From NCBI GenBank assembly GCA_902488965.1, contig CABTYA010000031.1:1-12182 (forward strand): a stretch of DNA of 12,182 nucleotides, written 5' to 3'. How positions within the stretch are numbered: position 1 is the stretch's first letter; each line of letters opens with the position of its first letter. The notes under the pieces are model-generated. The model worked only from the letters and a program-made list of their open reading frames with translations. It was not told the origin of the DNA and did no database searches. The position numbers were made by a program, and so were the translations under genes. Shown here piece by piece: positions 1 through 5,247 of this stretch. This DNA is from an uncultured Veillonellaceae bacterium (GTDB lineage: Bacteria > Bacillota > Negativicutes > Veillonellales > Negativicoccaceae).

Positions 1-20
1 GTGACTGTTTCGTCTTCATA

Positions 21-70
21 TGGAGCCGGCAATAGGATTTGCACCTACGTGTGCATTGCGTAGCGCCGCG
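21..70 (-). pseudogene. Decayed tRNA-Thr copy (3' half only)
   Basis: Read on the minus strand this keeps the CCA end, the 3' acceptor strand and a T stem identical to the intact tRNA-Thr at 116-191. It has no 5' acceptor strand or D arm. The T loop reads TGCAAAT instead of TTCAAGT, so the universal T55 (pseudouridine) position is lost. The anticodon arm has a small deletion and several substitutions and no longer pairs cleanly. No functional tRNA can be drawn from it. It is a relic of a tandem duplication, or less likely of a past tRNA-targeted integration. Confidence 0.75.
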
Positions 71-75
71 AATGG

Positions 76-105
76 AATAAAAAACAGCCACCGTAGTGAC
101 TGTTT
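76..105 (-). terminator. Intrinsic terminator of tRNA-Thr
   Basis: On the minus strand an AACAGTCAC arm pairs with GTGGCTGTT (nine pairs, one of them G-U) around a TACG tetraloop. A T-rich run follows at once (plus-strand A run 79-84). It lies 11 bases beyond the tRNA CCA end. The same first arm recurs at 1-10, implying that the left duplicate carries its own copy off the edge. Confidence 0.8.
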
Positions 106-115
106 CATCTTCATA

Positions 116-191
116 TGGAGCCGGCAATAGGACTTGAACCTACGACCTACGCATTACGAATGCGCCGCTCTACCAGCTGAGCTATACCGGC
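116..191 (-). tRNA. tRNA-Thr (anticodon CGU)
   Basis: The reverse complement folds as a full 76-nt cloverleaf with encoded CCA. The 7-bp acceptor is GCCGGTA against TGCCGGC (one G-U). The D arm contains AGCTCAGCTGGTAGAGC. The anticodon stem GCGCA/TGCGT surrounds loop TTCGTAA, giving anticodon CGT, which reads ACG (Thr). The T arm is GTAGG-TTCAAGT-CCTAT. The discriminator base is U. A consensus promoter lies just upstream and an intrinsic terminator just downstream, so it is transcribed as a single gene. Confidence 0.96.
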
Positions 192-205
192 AACTGACTT
201 TACCC

Positions 206-234
206 AGTATAAATAATTTTTCCGAAAAAGTCAA
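206..234 (-). promoter_or_regulatory. Promoter of tRNA-Thr
   Basis: On the minus strand a -35 box TTGACT (234-229) and a -10 box TATACT (211-206) are exactly 17 bases apart. This predicts a start near 199, about eight bases before the mature tRNA 5' end. It is a near-consensus sigma-A promoter, typical of stable RNA genes. Confidence 0.85.
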
Positions 235-299
235 CTGCCCACGCAATTTTTTTACACGGGAAAAGAAATCCTCGCCGGAGGCCGTGGCAATGACGACAC

Positions 300-342
300 T
301 TCCCTCGCGAAAATGCGCTGTATTCGCCCTTTCGCGAGGGAA
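300..342. repeat. 13-bp perfect inverted repeat in the divergent intergenic region
   Basis: The arm TTCCCTCGCGAAA at 300-312 is perfectly matched by its reverse complement at 330-342, with a 17-base spacer. Neither strand has a T run after it, so it does not look like an intrinsic terminator. It sits between the tRNA promoter and the TRAP promoter, about 80 bases upstream of the latter's -35 position. It could be an operator for a dimeric regulator or a structured transcript end. Apart from this and the palindrome at 387-396, I see no gene or motif in 235-425. Confidence 0.7.
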
Positions 343-386
343 ACGCGCTCGCCCCGACACGGAGTGTGCGGCACGAGCGTCGCGGT

Positions 387-396
387 CTGTATACAG
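387..396. promoter_or_regulatory. Short palindrome upstream of the TRAP promoter
   Basis: CTGTATACAG is a perfect 10-bp palindrome, 30 bases before the -35 position of the promoter at 426-454. That places it roughly -74 to -65 from the predicted start, a common place for an activator site. The motif is short and no regulator can be named. Confidence 0.3.
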
Positions 397-425
397 TATT
401 TTTTGTCGAAGTCGGCCGATTTGAT

Positions 426-454
426 TTGCATTCATGCGGGCAGGGTGCTATAAT
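426..454 (+). promoter_or_regulatory. Extended -10 promoter of the TRAP operon
   Basis: A perfect -10 box TATAAT (449-454) is preceded by TGC, forming an extended -10 (TGn). The -35 position 17 bases upstream reads TTGCAT, which keeps only the TTG. The predicted start is near 461, leaving a leader of about 145 bases before the binding-protein gene. Confidence 0.75.
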
Positions 455-460
455 AGCGAT

Positions 461-575
461 AATTCAACACCAAGGGAAATGAAATAGTTCATACCGCACG
501 GTATGGTCGGCAACGGAGTCGGCGTACGCTCGTATGCAGGCTTTGTGGTGGGAGCGTAGGCTCCTTTTTTTATTT
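461..575 (+). promoter_or_regulatory. Leader with mutually exclusive terminator/antiterminator folds (candidate riboswitch or attenuator)
   Basis: Hairpin A pairs CATACC (490-495) with GGTATG (500-505). Hairpin B pairs GCGTAC (522-527) with CGTATGC-side bases 532-537 around loop GCTC. Hairpin C, the terminator, pairs GGAGC (551-555) with GCTCC (560-564) and runs into seven Ts. Segment TACGCTC (525-531), inside hairpin B, is exactly complementary to GAGCGTA (552-558), which contains most of the first terminator arm. Pairing 525-531 with 552-558 would therefore break both B and C. This is the standard layout of a transcriptional switch. GTCGGC is also repeated at 506-511 and 518-523. I do not recognise a known aptamer family; the ligand or trigger is unknown. 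Confidence 0.6.
551..571 (+). terminator. Intrinsic terminator in the TRAP leader (attenuator)
   Basis: GGAGC (551-555), loop GTAG and GCTCC (560-564) are followed directly by seven Ts (565-571). The stem is short (five GC-rich pairs plus a possible G-U), so termination is probably partial or conditional. It lies about 35 bases before the start codon of the first operon gene and after the only visible promoter. That position indicates attenuation rather than the end of another gene. Confidence 0.65.
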
Positions 576-605
576 CCCGTTTTTAGCAAAGAGAGGATGA
601 GTCAG

Positions 606-1559
606 ATGAAACGTTCGTTGATCAAAGCCATTGCGTTGGCGACAGGGGTAGCAGTCATGGCGGCACTGGCCGGTTGCGGAGACGGTGCCAAACAGCAGTA
701 TTTCAATATCGGCACGGGCGGTACGGCGGGCACGTACTATCCGTTGGGCGGTGCGATTTCGGAGATCATCAATAAAAATATTCCGGGTGCCAATGCCAGC
801 ACGGAAAGCACGGGCGCATCGGTCGCCAATATCAACATGCTCAAGGATCATGCGATTGACATGGCGTTTGTGCAAAACGATATCGCCTACTATGCGGCCA
901 ACGGGATTGAAATGTTTGAAGGTAAAAAGGTGGATTCGATCCGCGGGATTGCGACGCTGTATCCGGAAACGATTCAGCTGGTCACGCTGGAGAAAAACGG
1001 CATCGGCACGTTGGCGGATTTGCGCGGTAAGCGGGTAGCGGTCGGCGCACCGGGCAGCGGCGCGGAAGCCAATGCGCGGCAGATCCTGCAGGCGGCGGGG
1101 CTGACGTATGATGATATCGAAGTACAGTACCTGTCGTTCGGCGAAGCGTCGGGTGCGCTCAAGGACGGCAATGTGGATGCGGCATTTGTCACGGCGGGAT
1201 TCCCGACGGCGGCAGTACAGGACGTGTCCGCGACCCAGCCGATTACGCTGGTGGCGCTCGATGACGCGACGGCCGATGCGCTGGTCGCCCAGTATCCGTA
1301 CTACACCAAGACGGTCATCCCCGCAGGTACGTATGACGGTGTCACGAGCGATGTCGCCACGGTATCGGTTATGGCGATGATTGTCGCGACGGATAAACTC
1401 ACGGATGAACAGGGATACAATATCACGAAAGCGATTTTCGCCAATTTGGATCGAATTGCGGCGGCTCATGCAGTCGGTAAGCTGATCTCCAAAGAAGGCG
1501 CAATGAAGGGTATGCCGCTCACGATGAATGCGGGTGCGGAAAAGGCGCTGAAGGAATAA
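606..1559 (+). CDS. TAXI-family TRAP transporter solute-binding lipoprotein
   Basis: This is the extracytoplasmic binding protein of a tripartite (TRAP) transporter of the TAXI class, which delivers an organic anion to the membrane permease. The 317-residue product starts with a lipoprotein signal: Lys-Arg, a hydrophobic stretch, then LAGC with the lipidated Cys at 24. The family signature GTGGTAGTYYPLGG lies near residues 36-49, followed by the STESTGASVANI and VGAPGSG blocks. I chose the ATG at 606 because GAGAGG ends nine bases before it and the signal peptide begins there; the in-frame ATG at 597 directly abuts that site. The stop shares one base with the next gene (TAATG), so the two are translationally coupled. 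Family assignment is firm. The substrate is unknown; TAXI proteins studied bind dicarboxylates or glutamate-like compounds. Confidence 0.93.
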   Translation: MKRSLIKAIALATGVAVMAALAGCGDGAKQQYFNIGTGGTAGTYYPLGGAISEIINKNIPGANASTESTGASVANINMLKDHAIDMAFVQNDIAYYAANGIEMFEGKKVDSIRGIATLYPETIQLVTLEKNGIGTLADLRGKRVAVGAPGSGAEANARQILQAAGLTYDDIEVQYLSFGEASGALKDGNVDAAFVTAGFPTAAVQDVSATQPITLVALDDATADALVAQYPYYTKTVIPAGTYDGVTSDVATVSVMAMIVATDKLTDEQGYNITKAIFANLDRIAAAHAVGKLISKEGAMKGMPLTMNAGAEKALKE

Positions 1560-2080
1560 TGCGCCGCACGGCAATGATCGCGACCGCCATCGTCGTACTG
1601 CTCGTTGCGGGATGTCTCGGCTGGGTACTGACGGCGGGCAGCGTACCGACGATGTACGCGCTCACGGCGTCGCGCTGCGACGTACTGGGCCCTGCCGAGG
1701 CGGGGGCGGAGCTGGAGATCCGGTTTCGCCACTCGGTGCAGCAGACGATGGTGACGGAGTATCTTGCGGTCAACCCCCGCGCGGACGGGTTCGTCCTGAC
1801 GGGAACGAAGTACCGTTCGTACGGGGTGGGATTGCCGTTTTTGCCCGAGGAGGGCACCTTTACCCGCGACGGCGATGATTTTGTCCTGACGGGCATGCAT
1901 CGCGAGCTTCCGTCACTCCGCGTCGGGGTCGGTGTCGGCACGCAGCTCACGCTCACCACGGCGCAAGGGTCGCTCGAGCTGTTCCGGATCTATCCGGCGG
2001 GGACGGCGGTACGTATCGGTATCGCTCCGTACGGGAAGGTACGGGCAGCCATGTGGCGGCCGGAATTATTAGCAGAATGA
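1559..2080 (+). CDS. DUF1850 domain protein of a TAXI-TRAP operon
   Basis: This small exported protein (173 residues) belongs to DUF1850, a family that regularly sits beside TAXI-type TRAP transporters but has no proven function. An N-terminal hydrophobic segment (about 6-25) contains VAGC with Cys19, so it is either a lipoprotein or a membrane anchor. The rest is predicted to be outside the cytoplasm. The conserved FRHSVQQTMVTEY stretch (about 56-68) and SYGVGLP (about 87-93) fit the family. Its ATG overlaps the stop of the binding-protein gene by one base, and the permease gene begins ten bases after its stop. It is therefore probably an accessory part of the transporter. The call rests on motif memory plus context. 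Confidence 0.85.
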   Translation: MRRTAMIATAIVVLLVAGCLGWVLTAGSVPTMYALTASRCDVLGPAEAGAELEIRFRHSVQQTMVTEYLAVNPRADGFVLTGTKYRSYGVGLPFLPEEGTFTRDGDDFVLTGMHRELPSLRVGVGVGTQLTLTTAQGSLELFRIYPAGTAVRIGIAPYGKVRAAMWRPELLAE

Positions 2081-2090
2081 GGGACAATGT

Positions 2091-4001
2091 ATGACAACGA
2101 CTACCAAGGCAGCCCCTGCGCTGCCGGATGACAATCGACATTTGGCCGAATACCGCGGTCTCACAGGAAAAATCGTCGCGGCGATCGCGATTTGTTTTTC
2201 CCTGTTTCAGCTGTACACGGGACTGTTCGGCGTATTGGACGCGCAATTACAGCGCAGCGTCCATCTGGGATTCGGCTTGGTGCTGATTTTCCTCTTGTAT
2301 CCGTCGCGAAAACGCTGGCTCAACCGCCGCTTTCCGCATCCGCTCGACATGGCGCTCGCCGTCCTCGGCGGTGCGGCACCGGCGTATCTCATCGTCGAGT
2401 ACCATGAACTGGTACTGCGTGCAGGTAATATCAGCGGCACGGATTTTGCGGTCGGACTCTTGGGCGTGCTGCTCGTCATCGAGGCGGCACGGCGGGTCGT
2501 CGGTATCCCGATGGTGTCGGTCGTGCTGACGTTTTTGGCGTACGCCTTTGCGGGGCCTTATATCCCCGGCATCTTGGGCCATCGCGGTGTCACGCTCGAA
2601 CAGCTGGTCGGGCATCTTTTTTATACGACGGAAGGGATTTTCGGTATCCCGCTCGGCGTGTCGAGTACCTTCATCTTCCTCTTTATCCTGTTCGGGGCGT
2701 ATCTCGAATCGACGGGACTGGGGCATTTCTTCATTGATATCGCCAACGCGATCGCCGGCTGGGCGCGCGGTGGGCCGGCGAAAGTCGCCGTCCTCTCCAG
2801 CGGGCTGATGGGTACGGTCTCCGGCTCATCGGTCGCCAACGTGGCCGGCACGGGGAGTTTCACCATTCCGATGATGAAAAAACTCGGCTACGACCGCAAC
2901 TTTGCCGGTGCAGTCGAAGCCGCCGCCTCGACGGGCGGGCAGCTCATGCCGCCGATCATGGGGGCGGCCGCCTTCCTGATGGCGGAATTTGTCAATGTGC
3001 CGTACATGGAAGTGGTCAAAGCGGCAACGATCCCGGCGATTTTGTACTTCCTCGGGATTTGGCTGGGCGTGCATTTTGAAGCGCGGCGGAAAAATCTGCG
3101 CGGCATCCCCCGTACGGAGCTGCCGAAAACGTCCTCGATCCTGCGGGAACGCGGCCATTTGGCACTGCCGCTCGTCGTCATCATCTATCTTCTGGTCGCG
3201 GGCTACACGCCGATGCGTGCCGCACTGGTGGGGATCTTCATGTCGATTGTCGCGGCCATGCTCCGCGCCAACACCCGCATGACGGCGGCGCAAATCGTGC
3301 AAGGTCTCGTCGACGGCGCCAAGGGCGTGCTGTCGGTACTGGCGGCATGCGCGGCAGCCGGTATCATCATCGGCGTGGTCACCAAGACGGGCGTCGGCAT
3401 GAAGATGGGCTCCTTCCTGCTCGACCTGTCGGGCGGCATGTTCCTGCCGATCCTTTTCTTCACCATGCTGACCTCGATTATCCTCGGCATGGGCGTACCG
3501 ACGACGGCAAACTACGTCATCACGTCCACGATTGCCGCACCGGCGCTGATCGACTTCGGCGTGCCGGCGCTCGCGGCGCATATGTTCGTCTTTTACTTCG
3601 GGATTATCGCCGACGTCACCCCGCCGGTCGCGCTGGCCGCCTATGCGGGCTCGGCGATATCGGGAGGGAATGCGCTCAAGACGGGTGTCAACGCCTCGAA
3701 ACTTGCGATTGCGGCGTTCCTCATCCCCTACATGTTCGTCATGTCGCCCGCGATGCTGATGATTGACGCGGACGCCCTCTCGATTGTCTGGATCCTCATC
3801 ACGGCAATCCTCGGTATGGTCGCACTGAGCTCGTCGATGATCGGTTACTTCATCGTCAAGGAAAGCGCATGGGAACGCATCGCCTTTGCCCTCGGCGGCC
3901 TGCTCCTCATCAAACCGGGCACTGTTACCGACGTCACCGGCGTGGCGATTGTCGCGGCACTGATTGCCTACCAATGGTGGCGCAGCAAAAAAGCGGCGTA
4001 A
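2091..4001 (+). CDS. TRAP transporter fused permease (DctQ-DctM type)
   Basis: This integral membrane component moves the bound substrate across the cytoplasmic membrane using an ion gradient. At 636 residues it is the single-chain fusion typical of TAXI systems. A small four-helix DctQ-like part occupies roughly residues 25-125, and a large DctM-like part of about 12 helices follows. Hallmark DctM blocks are visible: GSSVANVAGTGSF and the following STGGQLMPPIMGAAAF (about 244-295), and the internally related GMGVPTTANYV (about 466-476) with DVTPPVALAAYAGS further on. The ATG at 2091 follows a GAGGG site by seven bases. The reading frame is intact with no sign of decay. It is the last gene of the operon, and a strong terminator lies ten bases downstream. 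Confidence 0.95.
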   Translation: MTTTTKAAPALPDDNRHLAEYRGLTGKIVAAIAICFSLFQLYTGLFGVLDAQLQRSVHLGFGLVLIFLLYPSRKRWLNRRFPHPLDMALAVLGGAAPAYLIVEYHELVLRAGNISGTDFAVGLLGVLLVIEAARRVVGIPMVSVVLTFLAYAFAGPYIPGILGHRGVTLEQLVGHLFYTTEGIFGIPLGVSSTFIFLFILFGAYLESTGLGHFFIDIANAIAGWARGGPAKVAVLSSGLMGTVSGSSVANVAGTGSFTIPMMKKLGYDRNFAGAVEAAASTGGQLMPPIMGAAAFLMAEFVNVPYMEVVKAATIPAILYFLGIWLGVHFEARRKNLRGIPRTELPKTSSILRERGHLALPLVVIIYLLVAGYTPMRAALVGIFMSIVAAMLRANTRMTAAQIVQGLVDGAKGVLSVLAACAAAGIIIGVVTKTGVGMKMGSFLLDLSGGMFLPILFFTMLTSIILGMGVPTTANYVITSTIAAPALIDFGVPALAAHMFVFYFGIIADVTPPVALAAYAGSAISGGNALKTGVNASKLAIAAFLIPYMFVMSPAMLMIDADALSIVWILITAILGMVALSSSMIGYFIVKESAWERIAFALGGLLLIKPGTVTDVTGVAIVAALIAYQWWRSKKAA

Positions 4002-4010
4002 GCTGAAAAC

Positions 4011-4047
4011 GAGCGGATACCGACAGACGGTACCCGCTCATTTTTTT
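4011..4047 (+). terminator. Terminator of the TRAP operon
   Basis: GAGCGG-ATACCG (4011-4022) pairs with CGGTA-CCCGCTC (4028-4039), giving twelve positions with one A-C mismatch and loop ACAGA. Seven Ts follow (4041-4047). It begins ten bases after the permease stop codon. Confidence 0.9.
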
Positions 4048-4063
4048 GCGGCAACGTGCCAAT

Positions 4064-4080
4064 GTTGCGATATCCGCAAC
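4064..4080. repeat. Inverted repeat upstream of citC
   Basis: GTTGCG (4064-4069) and CGCAAC (4075-4080) are perfect inverted copies around ATATC. A related TTGCGGCAA element lies at 4046-4054. These could be regulator half-sites upstream of the citC promoter (about -72 to -56), but they are short and no factor can be named. Confidence 0.35.
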
Positions 4081-4088
4081 TGTGAATT

Positions 4089-4109
4089 CCGCCGATGCTT
4101 TATCGGCGG
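4089..4109. promoter_or_regulatory. 8-bp inverted repeat over the citC -35 region (candidate operator)
   Basis: CCGCCGAT (4089-4096) and ATCGGCGG (4102-4109) form a perfect inverted repeat around GCTTT. The right arm covers the position expected for the -35 box (4100-4105). No T run follows, so it is not a terminator, and it lies upstream of the predicted transcription start. A protein bound here would either block or replace RNA polymerase contact at -35. Confidence 0.5.
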
Positions 4110-4128
4110 GCGCAGTATTTGTTATAAT
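4100..4128 (+). promoter_or_regulatory. Extended -10 promoter of citC
   Basis: The -10 box TATAAT (4123-4128) is preceded by TGT, giving an extended -10. The -35 position 17 bases upstream reads TTATCG, far from consensus, and is part of the inverted repeat at 4089-4109. The predicted start is near 4135, about 23 bases before the start codon. Confidence 0.75.
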
Positions 4129-4157
4129 AAAGGTAGAACTATTGAAGGAGGATGATT

Positions 4158-5195
4158 ATGTATACCAAACGACAGTTGAATCTGCATCACGAAGATGACA
4201 AGCAGCAACTGATGGCACTGCTCAAGCAGTTTGAGTTGACGTTTTCGGAAGATACCATCGATTATACAGCGGGGATTTTTGACGGCGAGCAATTGATTGC
4301 GACGGCTTCGCTCAGCGGGCGGGTATTTCGCAATATCGCGATTTCGCCGGATTATCAGGGACAGGGGCTCACGCATCAGCTGATCGAGATGCTCGAGGCG
4401 GAGGCCACTCGCCGTGATATCACGGGGTTCCAGATTTTCACCAAACCGGAGAAGGTACCGGTGTTCGAGCATGCGGGATTTTCCTGTGTCGCCGTCGCCG
4501 AGCCGTATGCGGCGCTGCTCGAAAAGGGTACGCCCTCGCTGGAAGATTTTCTCACGCATGTAAAAGGGATTGTCGGTGAGCCGCAAGGCGCCGTGCGCGG
4601 CTCGATTGTCATGAATTGCAACCCCTTTACCCGCGGTCATCGCGCACTGGTCGAGTACACCTCGCAGCATTGTGACGATGTGGTTCTCTTCGTCGTGCAG
4701 GAAGACCGCTCGCTCTTCCCCTTTGCGGACCGGATCGAGCTGGTGCGCCAAGGCGTGAAGGACTTGGGCAATGTGCATGTCGTCTCGGGCGGTGAGTACA
4801 TCATCTCGAACGCGACGTTCCCGACGTACTTCATCAAAGGCACGGAAGCGCTCGACGCGCAGACCAAGCTCGACGCTACCGTATTTGCGGAACGCATCGC
4901 TCCCGCGCTGGGCATCAATGTCCGCTATGTCGGCGAAGAACCGACGGACAACACGACCAACGCCTACAATACCGCGCTTTCCAAGGTGTTGCCGATGAAC
5001 GATATGGATTTCCGCATTATCCCGCGCAAGCAGGAAGGCGGCAACGTCATCAGCGCCTCCAAAGTCCGCGCCGCTCTCGCCGAGGACAACTGGGAACGGG
5101 TGGAAGAATTCGTCCCGCCGACGACGCTGGCGTACTTGCGTTCGCCCAAAGGCGCGCAGGTCATCGAAAAAATCAAAGCGCATTTCAAGAAATAA
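4158..5195 (+). CDS. citC: [citrate (pro-3S)-lyase] ligase
   Basis: This enzyme acetylates the thiol of the citrate lyase prosthetic group (on CitD) using acetate and ATP, which switches citrate lyase on. The 345-residue product has the expected two parts. A GNAT-like domain lies at about 1-125, with DYQGQG around residue 67. A nucleotidyltransferase domain follows, with NCNPFTRGH (about 153-161, the TxGH ATP-binding motif) and a C-terminal ISASKVR (298-304). The length fits the family (about 330-350). I chose the ATG at 4158 because AAGGAGG ends six bases before it; the in-frame ATG at 4152 touches that site. No citD, citE, citF or citG is in the window, which is unusual because citC is normally in the lyase operon. 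It is a single-gene unit with its own promoter and terminator. Confidence 0.9.
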   Translation: MYTKRQLNLHHEDDKQQLMALLKQFELTFSEDTIDYTAGIFDGEQLIATASLSGRVFRNIAISPDYQGQGLTHQLIEMLEAEATRRDITGFQIFTKPEKVPVFEHAGFSCVAVAEPYAALLEKGTPSLEDFLTHVKGIVGEPQGAVRGSIVMNCNPFTRGHRALVEYTSQHCDDVVLFVVQEDRSLFPFADRIELVRQGVKDLGNVHVVSGGEYIISNATFPTYFIKGTEALDAQTKLDATVFAERIAPALGINVRYVGEEPTDNTTNAYNTALSKVLPMNDMDFRIIPRKQEGGNVISASKVRAALAEDNWERVEEFVPPTTLAYLRSPKGAQVIEKIKAHFKK

Positions 5196-5205
5196 TGCGC
5201 CCGTC

Positions 5206-5238
5206 AAAAAAAACGCACCGCCGTGGCGGTGCGTTTTT
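5206..5238. terminator. Bidirectional terminator between citC and the alcohol dehydrogenase homologue
   Basis: ACGCACCGCC and GGCGGTGCGT (within 5211-5236) are perfect inverted arms flanked by an A run on the left (5206-5213) and a T run on the right (5234-5238). The structure can therefore stop transcription from both converging genes. It is ten bases past the citC stop on one side and ten bases past the dehydrogenase stop on the other. Confidence 0.92.
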
Positions 5239-5247
5239 GATGTTTCG

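Larger units (their letters stand above)
1..168. repeat. Tandem direct repeat (period 95) covering tRNA-Thr 3' half and its terminator
   Basis: Bases 1-49 match bases 96-144 at 46 of 49 positions; the only differences are at 12, 38 and 42. Weaker similarity continues to about 70 (against about 168) after a small gap. The repeated unit holds the 3' half of the tRNA-Thr gene and 20 bases of downstream flank, including the first arm of the terminator hairpin. The left copy probably continues beyond the window edge. Confidence 0.85.

Noticed and set aside
387..396. LexA-type SOS box reading of CTGTATACAG
   Set aside because: The proteobacterial box needs CTGT and ACAG eight bases apart and the Gram-positive box is GAAC-N4-GTTC; neither fits.
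134..424. Open frame on the plus strand, and a mirror frame on the minus strand
   Set aside because: Both overlap the tRNA gene or its promoter and the inverted repeat. They lack a ribosome site and show no recognisable protein pattern.
534..605. In-frame extension of the TAXI binding protein from an ATG at 534
   Set aside because: It would run through the leader terminator and put 24 residues ahead of a good lipoprotein signal peptide. The ribosome site fits the ATG at 606.
2826..3974. 382-residue minus-strand frame opposite the permease
   Set aside because: It is Arg/His/Asp-rich and low in hydrophobic residues, which is typical of an antisense shadow of a high-GC membrane-protein gene, and has no ribosome site.
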